From: Lunularia cruciata
Taxonomy: Eukaryota; Streptophyta; Marchantiopsida; Lunulariales; Lunulariaceae
DNA: 64,000 bases
Assembly: GCA_948567375.1 (NCBI GenBank)
Contig: OX419757.1
Span: 22,940,001 to 23,004,000, forward strand
Direction: 5' to 3'
The position numbers were made by a program, and so were the translations under genes. The notes beneath the pieces are model-generated. The model saw only the letters and a list, made by a program, of their open reading frames with translations, was not told the DNA's origin and searched no databases. Positions 43,784-54,779 of this stretch are shown piece by piece (the stretch's first letter is position 1; every line of letters begins with the position of its first letter).

Positions 43784-45968
43784 ATCTTTTAAGAAGTCTT
43801 GGGAGGGGTTTGGGCTTGTAGATAAAACCTATGGGCCCAATTTACTTATTCTCTCTTGTACATGTTGTGAAAAAAAACTACCAAGCTATTTATTAAGTCA
43901 ATCTTCTATTTGTTCTAGAATAACTTTATAATTGCTTCTGTTGTCATCCTTTGAGCCAGATCATTGTAATTGAGAACCTACCAACCATTGTTTTGGTTGC
44001 ATGGTATTGTACTTTGCCTTTCTCACTTTGGGAACACACATGGTGCCTAGTTGTCAAGCTTTAGGATCAGAGGTTGTATATGAATTTTTCACTACTAGTT
44101 TGTGCACACATGTTACCCAATCATTGGAATGACCCTCCACTCTTGTTTTTAGTATTCCTTCTATCAAGTAGGAGAGTAATGGAAATCTAACTTATCATCA
44201 TAACACGTACTCCTGGACTGCAAGTCATCATTCCCAAGATTACCAAGCAGAAATACACAACACTCCTAGAATGAAAGAACCTAAGTGCAATGCCCATAAA
44301 CCAATCCAAGCCAATTGGATGTACAAACAAGCATGCAAGCACGGAGAGGATCCAGCCATAAGAATTCAACAACAACTCTTTTTGGGTAGGAATAAGCTTC
44401 AAATCCTCCTACAATGTTCACAAGCTGATTTCAATCTGTACTCCAACTTTCAATCCATTTTTTACTCCAAGTGGGGAAATTCTATACCTTTTTGAATAGA
44501 GAAAAATCTATGCAACTTAGATAAAAGAAACTTTTTTTCTGTTGCTTTGGTTTGAAGGAACTAGAATTCAATCAAAAGCCTATCACATAAGCTTTCCAAT
44601 GGTACAAAGCAAGCCAAAATTTGACCACTATAGCTCCCTTGACAAGGTCTTAAACTTGGCCAACTTTTCTTTTGTAGTTTTCACCCTAATTTTGAAATCC
44701 CTAATTGAGGGTTTGCTATTGGTTCATGGTAACCTTTCCCATATTTCTAGATCAAAGGTACACATAATCTTCACAAACACTCCAATAGCCTAAAATCTTT
44801 AATCTTAGTCACAAAAATAGGAAAATTTACATTCAATCATGATTGAAGATAGAAATGGTTTATTGAGTTTATGATAATAGTTTTAGTTGATCTTGTTGCA
44901 TCATCTCTCACTCTCCATGGACCTAGAGCTAACTAAATTTTTTATTATGGTTGTTTGTGCACTTGTTTAAAGTCTTGCAAAGTTTAATAGTCTAATCTAT
45001 CCCCAATCCCTAGATATGGATCATTTTCTAAGTTGGGCTAACTTCTGAGCTCTACAGACCCAAGCATGCTTGATCCAACACCTTGAATTCTCTATTTGAG
45101 AAATTTATATCAAACCTTTGCACAAAGGTGAAAGACTTAACCACAAATGAAACTAAAATTTTTTTTTAATTGATTACTTGAAGAGTGACGAAAGATCCAA
45201 AAACTTATCATCATCTCACCTTCAACACCTTACTTTCCAAAGCTCCAACTTCAATAAACCAAATCTGATTTGAGATTCATCAAAAACTATAACTTTTTGC
45301 TCTTAGCACCATAACCGCTATGTCTTATCTCCAACCCTACTAATAGATTATAAAAACATGTCACAAACACTCCAAATTGCCCAATTTGTGCACCTTAGTA
45401 TGAATTCTACTCCTCTTGATTCAATCTATCATATCTCCTTCAGAATCTACTCAAATCACTTTTTCTCTATGTCCAAATTATAGCCTATTATCTCTTCCCT
45501 ATTATTGTGGTCTACTCTCTCTAATTGCATCTCCTCTCTCCTTTGATGGTAAAAAAAATCCAGACTTTTCCTCTTGGGACCCAATCACTTGCATTTTTTT
45601 CATTTAGTTGTTTCTCTTTTTGCAAAATAGACCACACAACTCCAACTTGAAGCCATTGAATGAGATAAAATCCTTCTCTTTCTATAAGAGCACAGAGATT
45701 ATCAAGTCATATAACTAATCATAAGTAAGCACAAGAAGAAAAATTGGATACAAGTTTGTATCCAAATTTATTTTTTTCAATTTTTCAATTTTTCCAATTT
45801 TTCATCCCATCACAAACTCTATGAATGCAACCCAAATTGCACTACCATTTGACCCTAAAGTTCATAACGGTGATCTAAAGTCTTATGAGAAAAGGATTTG
45901 GGAGTGTTAGATGAGAGTATGGGATATCTCCTACTCAAGTGCTTCCTCCAATGCTCTAGCACCGATGT
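43784..45968. other. AT-rich region, no gene recognised; possible old M-type LTR tail at 44186-44420
   Basis: No coding signal. At 44186-44420 the order of short matches (ATCATAACACGTACTC, GCAAGTCATCATTCC, GGAGAGGATCCAGCCATAAGAATT) parallels the end of the Mb LTR on the same strand (22253-22490). This suggests a much older LTR of an M relative in minus orientation. The rest shows only A/T-rich low-complexity tracts. Confidence 0.35.
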
Positions 45969-46382
45969 TGTAACAGTATGGAGTTTAGTGATGAAGTTAG
46001 TCGGGCTTACAAAGTAGCACATAAGACAAATCAGCCTAGAATATTCCGGAAGTATCTAGGAAGCTTCTTGGCTAGCTTAGCTTGGACCTCAAGTAAGTAG
46101 CTTCTAGAAGGAAGCTTCTAGAAGCTTCCAACTAGCTTAGCTTGCACGCCAAGTAGGCGGCTTCTAGAAGAAAGCTTCTTGAGAAGCTTCCTAGTTAACT
46201 TGGCTTGCACTCTAAGAAAGTGGCTTGAGGAAGCTTCTTGAGAAGCTTCTCAAGGGCCTTGTATGCTACCTATAAATACCAAAGCCAAAGCTCATGCTAG
46301 GCATTTGGAGTTTTCTCACATTCAAGTGTCCCAATGTGAGTTTCCATTCTACTATTTCTCTCCACGGTCTAGGTCTTTTACA
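45969..46382 (+). mobile_element. Ca: family C (chromovirus) LTR
   Basis: TGTAACAGTATGGAGTTTAG to TTTTACA, 414 bases, homologous to the two Cb LTRs. Carries AAGCTT/TTCTAGAA-rich arrays and a TATAAATA box at 46271-46278. Followed directly by a PBS and about 110 bases of internal sequence, so it is a 5' LTR of a truncated element. Confidence 0.85.
46102..46249 (+). promoter_or_regulatory. Heat-shock-element-like array in the Ca LTR
   Basis: Alternating GAA/TTC units: GAAgcTTCtaGAAgcTTC at 46111-46128 is four contiguous units with exact 2-base spacing, more than the three-unit consensus for plant heat-shock factor sites. Further TTCtaGAA or GAAgcTTC pairs lie at 46102-46109, 46162-46169, 46183-46190, 46230-46237 and 46242-46249. 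The last is 22 bases before the TATA box. Confidence 0.5.
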
Positions 46383-46383
46383 T

Positions 46384-46395
46384 TGGTATCAAAGC
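46384..46395 (+). promoter_or_regulatory. Primer-binding site, tRNA-iMet type (Ca)
   Basis: TGGTATCAAAGC, two bases after the LTR end; one change from the plant initiator-Met site TGGTATCAGAGC. Confidence 0.8.
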
Positions 46396-46505
46396 AGGAA
46401 TAGGATGGATGGAATTTATGGACCACCAAATCCACTTCGACCAAACCATTGGGATTTTTGTGTCCAGATATTACCCAAGCACCGCTTCATACAATTCATC
46501 ACCTC
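46396..46505 (+). mobile_element. Ca internal leader fragment
   Basis: GGATGGATGG...ATTTTTGTGTCCAGATATTA matches Cb 51496-51605 and stops near TCACCTCATG. It is followed by unrelated AT-rich DNA. Confidence 0.7.
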
Positions 46506-48349
46506 ATGCTTTGCAAATTTAACCTTTAACCCAAAATTGAATACAAAGGACTTGTTAGTTTATGATTGCTTTGATCTATTCAAGTACCTTAAAACCATGA
46601 TTAATATACAAGAAAAGAATGTTCACTCAATAATACCTTATGTTTTGTTACTTCTTCACTACCAATTAGCTCATTTACCATCAAAAATTTATTTTAGCTT
46701 TCACTCAAATTGCTTAGGTTATTTTTGTCTTAGTGCTTTTAGTCTTACCTCTTTGACATTTAATGATCTCCTTGTGAAAACTAGTCCTCTTATATTCAAT
46801 TAACCTATTTTTATTCTACTTAAACTCCCTTTCAAATTCGCACTTCACATTAATTTTCATTTATAAAAAACCATTATAAAGGATTTAATATATTTGATTA
46901 TGTTCATCTCTCCAAATTCCCTAGGATCATAATAGTTATTAAAGAAAAAAAATTTCATTTCAAAATAAATTTTATCTTGTTACTTTTACATCATGAATCG
47001 ACTCATTCAATCACAAAAATTCAGTTTATGCTTTATTTGTACCTTAACTTTTCTTCCAAATTTTCTTATTTTATCTCTTTGAATTTTGATGCTCTTCGTG
47101 TGAAAATTAATTCTATCATCTCTAATTACAATGTTATATTCAAAGTTACCTAAAAGATTAGCCAATCATTTGTTTTCCATTCATAATTAATCAATTATAT
47201 TTCATTTAATAATCTTTAATATTATTAATCTATCCAAATACCCTAGATCATTTGATCATATATTTACTGTTTTGAAAATTTGCAAAACTAATCTAATTCT
47301 AGGATGACATCTCTTATCAAATTTTAGAAATTTGGCCCAAACACCTCTCTATTAAACATGTTTTTTCTAAATTTTGGTCTAAAGACAAGCCCCTTGATTC
47401 CAAAAAGCCATAAATTTTAATAAAAGTGATATCTTTACAATTTTTAAACTAGAAGATGAACTATCTATATTAAATTGTTATATTTTACCTATCAAATTCA
47501 AGAAATATTGAACTCTATATAAATTTCTAATTAGTATGCAGTTTTCTGGAACAACCTACCCCATTAGCATCAAGAAATTATAGCATTAGGATATATGATA
47601 TTTCTAAGTCTTTCCAAATGTACAAGATGTTGGATATCACCTAAAAAAATCATAATGATCTATGTGTTTAAAAAAATTCTAGTTATTCTACCATAAGTTT
47701 AGTTCTCTATTCCCTTAATGTTTTCTCCAATTGACCTCTTGTAATCCACTTGTTTTTATACAAAATTTTTAAATTGAACATTCTCTTACCTTCTAAAGAG
47801 TTCCTAGTAATAGAACCAAAATATAATCTTTCAAATCACTCATTCAATACGAAATCTCTTGGTTATTGAGGAAATATACCACAGACTAAGAAGGCAAAGA
47901 ATTGAACTCCAAAACTTGCTTAAGGCTCAAGACATTGCTCACTAGAGACATCAAAAAGAGAGATATATTTGCAAATGAAAGCATAATAAGTTGTCTCCTA
48001 TCCCTTGTTTATATGCTCATGGAATGCTCACACATGAAATTGACTAATTAATGGAGTAACAACAGTGGTTAGAAAAAATATCTCTAAAGTCAAAACTCTA
48101 AGAAAATATCCAACATTATGAAAATATTTCCCAAGTCTTATCTTGATCCAAAAACCAAGTAAAGTATCCATTTTCATGTGTTATCTTTGTAGGTGTAAAT
48201 AATGTGAACACAAACACAATTATGGATCTAGGACCTCTCCAGACTTTCCTCAAAAGCCAATTATTTGAGTATCATTTCAAGTCAAGATTTTAAAATCCTA
48301 ATGAGTGGTACTCATTCTTCAAAGCTTCTATAAAATTTAATTTCTCCAT
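46506..48349. other. AT-rich stretch, nothing recognised
   Basis: Very A/T-rich with no sustained coding frame, knuckle, RT or integrase motif, and no clear repeat shared with the rest of the window. Confidence 0.4.
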
Positions 48350-48500
48350 GTTGGTTATGACTAACTTTTGCTAATCATGAGTAAGTTAGAAGCTTAGGTA
48401 AAACTCAAAGGAGTGCAAAAGCTTTGAGCCATAGTGATATATCTTGCATATGCGCATTTTATATACTCATATTACAAAGTCATATACCCTTAAAAGAGTA
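48350..48500 (+). repeat. Possible LTR head related to 9416-9568
   Basis: TGTTGGTTATGACTAAC, then TTTTGCTAATCATGAGTAAG, resembles the TATGACTAACTTTAGCTAACCATGA-type stretch at 9440-9465. One short match only; the element type is not established. Confidence 0.25.
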
Positions 48501-49249
48501 GATACACACTTATAGGTGTTATAGCACACACTTCAAGTACCTCAATCTCTTCTACCCAAAGTAGCAATTGCACCAACAAATACACTAGTTGATATTCCTT
48601 TTATGGAATTAAGTGACCATGAATACAAGAGCATGCACACTAAAACTAAGATTTTAACATGTTCATATTCAATATTATATATAAAAATATAAACATACAA
48701 CAGCCAAGAAAGACATACAAAAATATGGCCCAAAATAACAATAGGGGAAAAAGTGTATAAACAAAAAGCACCTAAGAAACTAAGGAGAGGGTAGTGTACT
48801 CTTGAGAGGTGTGGTAGAGTTCTCCAATGGTATGTTTGGTAAGTGGGTAATGAAGACCCTAGCTATGTTGGGTACACATACTATAGCTGCTTGTTGGTGA
48901 AGACCCAAAGCCTATGCATGTTGTAAAGTGGTTGATGTGCACTATTGGTAATAAAATGTAAGCATGACTGGAGAGACCACTAGTGCTCCTCTCCTCTACA
49001 AGGAACCCTATGCTGCATCTTTCAAGAGACCATTGAAGAGATGATATAGGCATCCAAAAATCTCAATTGCTAGAAGAACAAGGATATTTGAGGATAAAAA
49101 GTGTTCTTCCTTGTCCCTAAAGGCAATGGTTGTTTTTGTTGCTGCCTATATGCATGATTGTTGCTAATCACTTTGCTTGTAGTGGTTTCACCACCACCAC
49201 ATCATGCAAGGTCTGAAGACCATCCATGAAAGTAATAATACCCCACTAA
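48501..49249. other. Unassigned sequence
   Basis: No gene or known element recognised. Open stretches of 60-65 codons on the minus strand show no domain. Confidence 0.35.
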
Positions 49250-49640
49250 CACTCAACAAGTAGGTTGTAATGTTCCAAGTATAGGAGAACTTCCAAGAGC
49301 AACACAAGAGAAGAAGCACAAAGCTTCACACTCAATACTTTGATGCTCCAAAAGAGCACCTTGTCTTTATTATATGACAAAGAGGATTCACTCAAAAGAA
49401 GCTCTACCCTTGGATCAAATACATGGATTGGTAACCTATCAGCAAACTCCATCCTTAGATTAGTTGCCTGCATGGGTGACATGTTGGTTTATGTCCATGT
49501 TTAGTCAACCAATTTTGACTAGAGAGAATCTTTTTGTAGGAATTTCAGAATTGCATGGACAAGGTACCATTAGAAAGCTCTTGACAAGACAAACAGGGGG
49601 AGGGAAGGCCAAAATTATCTCCCTTAGGTCAGAATGGTGG
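49250..49640 (+). repeat. Unclassified dispersed repeat, copy A
   Basis: Matches, in the same order, the reverse complement of 55385-55985: blocks AGGAGAACTTCCAAGAG, ACTTTGATGCTCCAAAAGAGC, CACCTTGTCTTTATTATAT, ATACATGGATTGGT and CTCTTGACAAGACAAACAGG. No coding domain recognised; about 70 percent alike by eye. Confidence 0.55.
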
Positions 49641-49645
49641 GGAGA

Positions 49646-49720
49646 TTAGATCCTTAGATTGATAGTCTAATCTAAGGATCTAATGATGGCAAGAAGGTTA
49701 GATCCTTAGATTAGACTATC
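49646..49720. repeat. Stem-loop cluster with 15- and 23-base perfect arms
   Basis: TTAGATCCTTAGATT (49646-49660) and AATCTAAGGATCTAA (49669-49683) are perfect inverted arms around an 8-base loop. 49661-49683 and 49698-49720 are a second, 23-base perfect inverted pair around 14 bases. Looks like a small inverted-repeat element or its remnant; no target duplication identified. Confidence 0.6.
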
Positions 49721-51134
49721 AAACATTAGCAAGTATAGCAACATTGCCTTTGTAGACAAGAAAGTCCATGCCAAATATGAGGGCCTTGGGAGATAACATT
49801 GAGTAAGAATGGAATGAGCCGCCTAGGTATTCTCCAACTTGAGAAAGAGATGAACATAGGTTGTGGCTTGGACCAAGGTGTTTGAGATGAGTGCACTTCA
49901 AAAATCCTCTTGTCTTAGAGGAAAACCCAAAACTCTTAGAGCGCCTATGGGGAACAAAATCTTGGTGGGAAGTCATATGGCGTGAGGATTGTGCATGGGC
50001 TCTAGATCTTGCATTTTGAGTTTAGACTTGTAAAACTCTAAGCTGAATGTAAAAGTAGATACCAGTTGAAAAAAATCCACAAAACGGTCTACAATATTAG
50101 TGTTGTCCAAGAGGGATGGGAATAGACAAGACATCTGCTACCTCCTATTGTAAGGTCATGTAATGCCATATTCAAGAGCCCAACAGCTATCATGATCCTA
50201 ATGCATGTCACTATGGATTTAGGACCTTTAATTAGGTAACCTCTAAATCAGTTGCACTTTTCTTGCTAAGGATCTTAAAGTAACCATTGATTAGGGGAAA
50301 CCCACATCCCTTAACCACAAGATAATCTTAATGGAAATAGAAATCTCTTGTAGCCAGTTGCTACTTCAGAGGTTATGCCTATTGTGGTACTCTTATCTCT
50401 TCAAATTTTTTTTATCAAATCATGATTAAGTGCTAGGGAAAGACCATGAAGATCGGTAGCTACTAGGAGAATACTACCAAAAGGAGATAGCATTTGTAGT
50501 TGTATCTGAAAAGTATTAATTGAGTAGCACTTGGAGGGATGTAGGATAATCTTGAGTGCTTGCAAGGTGAAAAGCACTCAAATTCCTTATAGATCCGAGT
50601 GCCAAGTACCCTATTTTCACTTGTACACAAGTGTTGTTTTGATTTGACTGCACCACCATATCAGCTGAAATTTACCACCAAGGGCTATTACATTCAAGAC
50701 AACCATTAGTACTCAACATGCAAGTTTGGTGCATGGGAAGTGAGTAGTGGAGAATCTTTTGCATGTAAGAGAGTGAAATCTAACCAAAGATGTCATGCAA
50801 ATACCTTTGCATGTGCAGATGATAAGTGCACACTTGCTTCTTAACAGCCAAAGGGCTGAGGAATGACCAAGGATCAAGATTATAAAATGAGGAGTTTGGC
50901 CAATAATTGCAATTTTTGGAGATTCACCTACCTCCATTGCTTATTGCTTAGCACCTACACTTTGCCAAGAATTGAGAGAGAGAGTCCTTTGCATATTTTT
51001 TAGTGAGGTAGCACTTGGATTGACACACAATACTAAGAATAGAACAAACTACATTCTTCTCTTCCTTTCTATCATCGAGAATAATGTTGCTTGTACCTAA
51101 AGTGTATAAAAAGATTCAAAAGGCTATCCTTAGG
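49721..51134. other. Unassigned sequence left of Cb
   Basis: No gene recognised. The last part (about 50900-51134) should be continuous with 57172 onward before Cb inserted and may hold the start of relic L7, but no conserved block is readable here. Confidence 0.3.
51130..51134 (+). repeat. Target-site duplication TTAGG (left of Cb)
   Basis: Repeated at 57167-57171. Confidence 0.85.
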
Positions 51135-51482
51135 TGTAACAATATGGAGTTTATAGATGAGTTAGTTGAGACTAATGAAATAGTAGATAGGCCAAATTAA
51201 CCAATAATTGTAAGAAACTTCCAATTGGCTAAGCTTGCATGCCAAGTAGGTGGCTTCTAGAAGGAAGCTTCTCAAGAAACTTCCCAATTAACTTAACTTG
51301 CACTCTAAGAAGGTGGCTTTTAGGAAGCTTTTTGAGAAGCTTCTCAAGAGCCTTGAATGTTCTCTATAAATACCAAAGTCCAAGCTTATGCTAGGCATTC
51401 AAAATTTCCCTCATTCAAGAGTCCTAATATGATCTTTCACTCCAACATTCTATTCTCCTATTTCTCTCCTCTATCTTTTATA
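51135..51482 (+). mobile_element. Cb 5' LTR
   Basis: TGTAACAATATGGAG to TTTTATA (final CA mutated). HSE-like units at 51255-51283 (TTCtaGAA, GAAgcTTC, GAAacTTC) and GAAgcTTC pairs near 51337. TATAAATA at 51365-51372. Confidence 0.85.
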
Positions 51483-51483
51483 T

Positions 51484-51495
51484 TGGTATCAGAGC
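51484..51495 (+). promoter_or_regulatory. Primer-binding site, tRNA-iMet (Cb)
   Basis: TGGTATCAGAGC, an exact match to the usual plant initiator-Met primer site, right after the LTR. Confidence 0.85.
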
Positions 51496-51719
51496 AAGAA
51501 TGGGATGGATGGTATTTATGACCACCAAATCTATTCTCCCAACCATTGGGATTTTTGTGTCCATGTATTATCTAAGTATCATTTTATGCAATTTATCATC
51601 TCATGTTTAGGGTAAGTGTTTTTCAATGTGATCACCTTGTCCAATAAAACCCTTGATATGTCATATTGTAACTTTTAGAGAACTATAGACGTGTTGCATG
51701 TGTGTGTTAACTTAAATAG

Positions 51720-52640
51720 TTATTGGTAGTTTGATAGAGTCGTAGCCATGGCGACAATGCCCAAAGTTATCATTGTAATAAATTAAGCACTTTACTTGAA
51801 TTTTCAAAGAAAGAGACCATCAACAATAAGAGAATATAGAGAGAGCACCATTTCAAGAAGGAGAAGCGCAAATACAATTTCCAAGCCCAAGGTATTTGAA
51901 GGCAAGAATCTCTCAAGTATAATGGAGGATTTTTGTTTGATTATGAATTCTATTTTGAAGCTACAACTCTTCAAGATGAATGGAGACATATTTTCTTGGC
52001 TTCAAGCCAATTGGATGGAATGGAAAAACTATGGTGTTAATTTTGGGTGGAACAAGCTAAATTGCAATTTTTTGCACCAATCTCACCATAAAAAGAATTC
52101 AAGAGCATGATAATTGGGAGACTCCAAGCTATAAATGATGCCACATGAGAAACGTGAGATCTATCTCACGTTACTTATGCATTATTCATAACATCATTGG
52201 TAGAATTGAAGCAAATTGGTTTTGTGAGAAGCTACATCACTCAATTCAAGAACAACATAATGCAATCCTAGATAAACTAGAAGGTGACGCTCAAGATTGA
52301 TTTTTGAGGAGCTTGAAGTCATGTACCAAATTGGAAGTGACCATGTAGGAGCCCAAACACTTGGAGGAAGCTATGAAATTGGCTAAGCTGTTTGACAACT
52401 TGATCTTCACAAAACTTACCAACACACTACACACAAGTACAAGAGCCAATACAAATGGAGATTGATGTCATCCAACAGAGACCACATGGTATCGTAGATA
52501 GGGAAAGGATGTTGAAAAATGATGGTTGCTTTTATTGTCACCAAATTAGACATTGCATTGCTTAATGTCTACTCAAGAATGGACTACCTTGACAAATCAC
52601 CCAAATGGAATCCGTAAAGCATGACAATCAAGGAAACGAA
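51720..52640 (+). pseudogene. Cb gag
   Basis: A basic N-terminus, then KPKVFEGKNLSSIMEDF, the start of a retrotransposon gag domain (51796-52110), a coiled stretch, and a knuckle-like CFYCHQIRHCIA block at about 52530 in which the CCHC pattern is partly kept. Many stops. Confidence 0.65.
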
Positions 52641-52699
52641 GAATCCTAATAAGAGAGTTTGAGCCACCTATTGGGATTTTGATTAGTTCTAATGAGGTT

Positions 52700-53000
52700 A
52701 AAGGCTCAACCTATGCAAGTTTGCTTCACTTTTAAGGTATGATATCTGGTCATAGCTATAGGATTTTGGTTGATTCTAGAAGTTTAGTGAATTGCATGTC
52801 CATGCAATTCACAAAGGAATTAGGTATTTCTATCAAACCAATAATTAGGTTTTACATTCTATACTTCACATCTTGTTATATTCAAGGTTGGGAAGGAGTA
52901 TTTGGAGAGTATGAGTTTTGTAGTGGCACCTCTACACTATGATATCATTCTAGATTTGCCTTGGCTTGAATGTCATAAGGTTCAATTTGATTGGACCAAT
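52700..53000 (+). pseudogene. Cb aspartic protease
   Basis: GHSYRILVDSRSLVNCM (52745-52800): the retropepsin LVDSGS motif with Gly changed to Arg. Then ...YDIILDLPWLECHK in another frame (about 52940-52980), the usual conserved second block. Confidence 0.7.
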
Positions 53001-53279
53001 GATAGATTAAGTACAACACCAAGATAATAATGACCAATTAGGTTATCTAGCATTTTTTAAGCAAGATACCTAAGAACACTCAGTCCCAAGATAGGAAGTT
53101 TGTCAATAAGGCAACCATAGAGCAAGATTTGGAGGAAGAATTCCCTATTTTTGTGATGTAGATCAAGTTGATTGTGCATGTAGGATCTGATGTGCCAAAA
53201 GCCTCTTCAAGCAATGGTTGATTAGATAATTCAAGATTTTATAGATGTGTTTTTGGATGATCTACTTAAGGAATTACTA

Positions 53280-54140
53280 TTTGGTTGTGGTATGCCAATC
53301 AAGATCAAGTTATTTCCAAAAGTACTCTAGTGAGTAGACCAATCTATTGGCTCTCACCAAAAGAGTTGAAAGAGCTTCAAACAACACTGATGGAGTTTTT
53401 GGAGAAGGATTTCATATATCATAGTATATCTCTTTGGGAAGCACCCGTACTATTTGTTCCAAAGAAGGATAGAGAACTTTACTTCTATGTTGATTATCAT
53501 GGCTCAATAAACAAACAATGAAGAATGCATATCTTTTACCTTGAATTGATGACTTGCTAGATCAATTGAGTGGAGCACAATACTTCTCCAAGTTGAATCT
53601 TTGAAGTGGCTATTGGTATATTCTCGTTGATAGAGAAGATGTGAAAAAAATTGCCTTTCATACAAGGTATGGGCATTTTGTATAGAAAGTTCTACCTTTT
53701 ATGCTTATAAATATTCCAATAATCTTCACAAATAAGATGCATTGGGTGTCAGATGGCTATTGGATCAATATGTGATGGTGTTCTTGGATGATATTTTAAT
53801 TTATAGCAAGATGGTGGTAGAACATTTGAATCATATATGAGAGGTCCTAAGACAACTACATCAATGGAAGTTTTATTGCAAGAAGTCAAAGTGTGCCTTT
53901 TGGCAATAGAAAAATACCTTCTTTGGTCATAAATTCTTATTGGAAGGGATCAAGATGGAAGATGAGAAATTCAATGCCATAACTGATTGGCCTATTCTAA
54001 AGGATGTCATAAAAGTGCAAGTATTTAATAGATTGGCAAGTTTTTACCAATGCTCATGTAGTTGCACTATTGGCCAATCTCTTAGGGAAGACCTAAAGCT
54101 TTCAATGGACCACCAAGCATGAAGAAGCATTCAAAAATCT
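53280..54140 (+). pseudogene. Cb reverse transcriptase
   Basis: LSPKELKELQTTLMEFLEKDFIYHS... block (53350-53420), VPKKDRELYFYVDYH, later LPFMLINIP (about 53690) and VFLDDILIYSK with the catalytic LDD box at about 53780. Then the LASFYQCSC connection. Frames shift repeatedly. Confidence 0.8.
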
Positions 54141-54560
54141 AAAGCACATGGTGTCGTCAAGACCTATTCTTCAACCCTATGATCTTCAATTACCTTTTGT
54201 TGTTGATTTTGATTCTTTTAACTTTACCATTGGAGTTGTGTTGTTGTAGGAATTACCAATAGGTTACATCACATTGCCTTTATGTCTTGCCAACTAAAAA
54301 ATACAAAAAGAAATTACTTTGCTTGAGATCAAGAACAACTAGCAATGGTATATGCCACCAAGGTATGGAGGCATTATCTCTCGGGGAAACAAGTGATCAT
54401 ACAAACTAATCACAAACCTTTGTTGTAGACATTACATTTGGAATACATGAAGAGTTGACATCATCAATGGGAGGAACAACTATAGTTTTGGACATCAAAC
54501 TTGAGTACAAACCACACTAGGTTCTATGTCATCTTTGGTGCCCTATCACAATAACTTGAT
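54141..54560 (+). pseudogene. Cb RNase H
   Basis: RPILQPYDLQLPFVVDFDSF block (54165-54220), the AMVYATKVWRHYLSG block (54340-54390) and IIQTNHKPL (about 54400), the expected RNase H order. Broken by stops. Confidence 0.75.
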
Positions 54561-54779
54561 TTGAAGATACTTCTTGAACCTCTCATCACAATGGCAATTA
54601 CAATAATAACAATTAACTCAAAAAGTCCAAATCAATTTTAGGACCACTTTACAACAAGATCTCTTCTTCCAAATGGTACAAAGTCATCTTGCATCACACA
54701 ACAAGGAATAAAACACCTTCTCCTTCAAGAAAGGCCTTCTATTATATGAAAAGTAGATCTATGTTCTAGCCAAGAGTGA

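Noticed and set aside
46294-46803. 169-codon open frame at the Ca LTR
   Set aside because: It runs through the LTR end, PBS and leader into AT-rich DNA; no domain and no related protein in Cb.
49719-49976. 85-codon minus-strand frame as a small gene
   Set aside because: No domain, no start context, no second copy; length is within chance for this composition.
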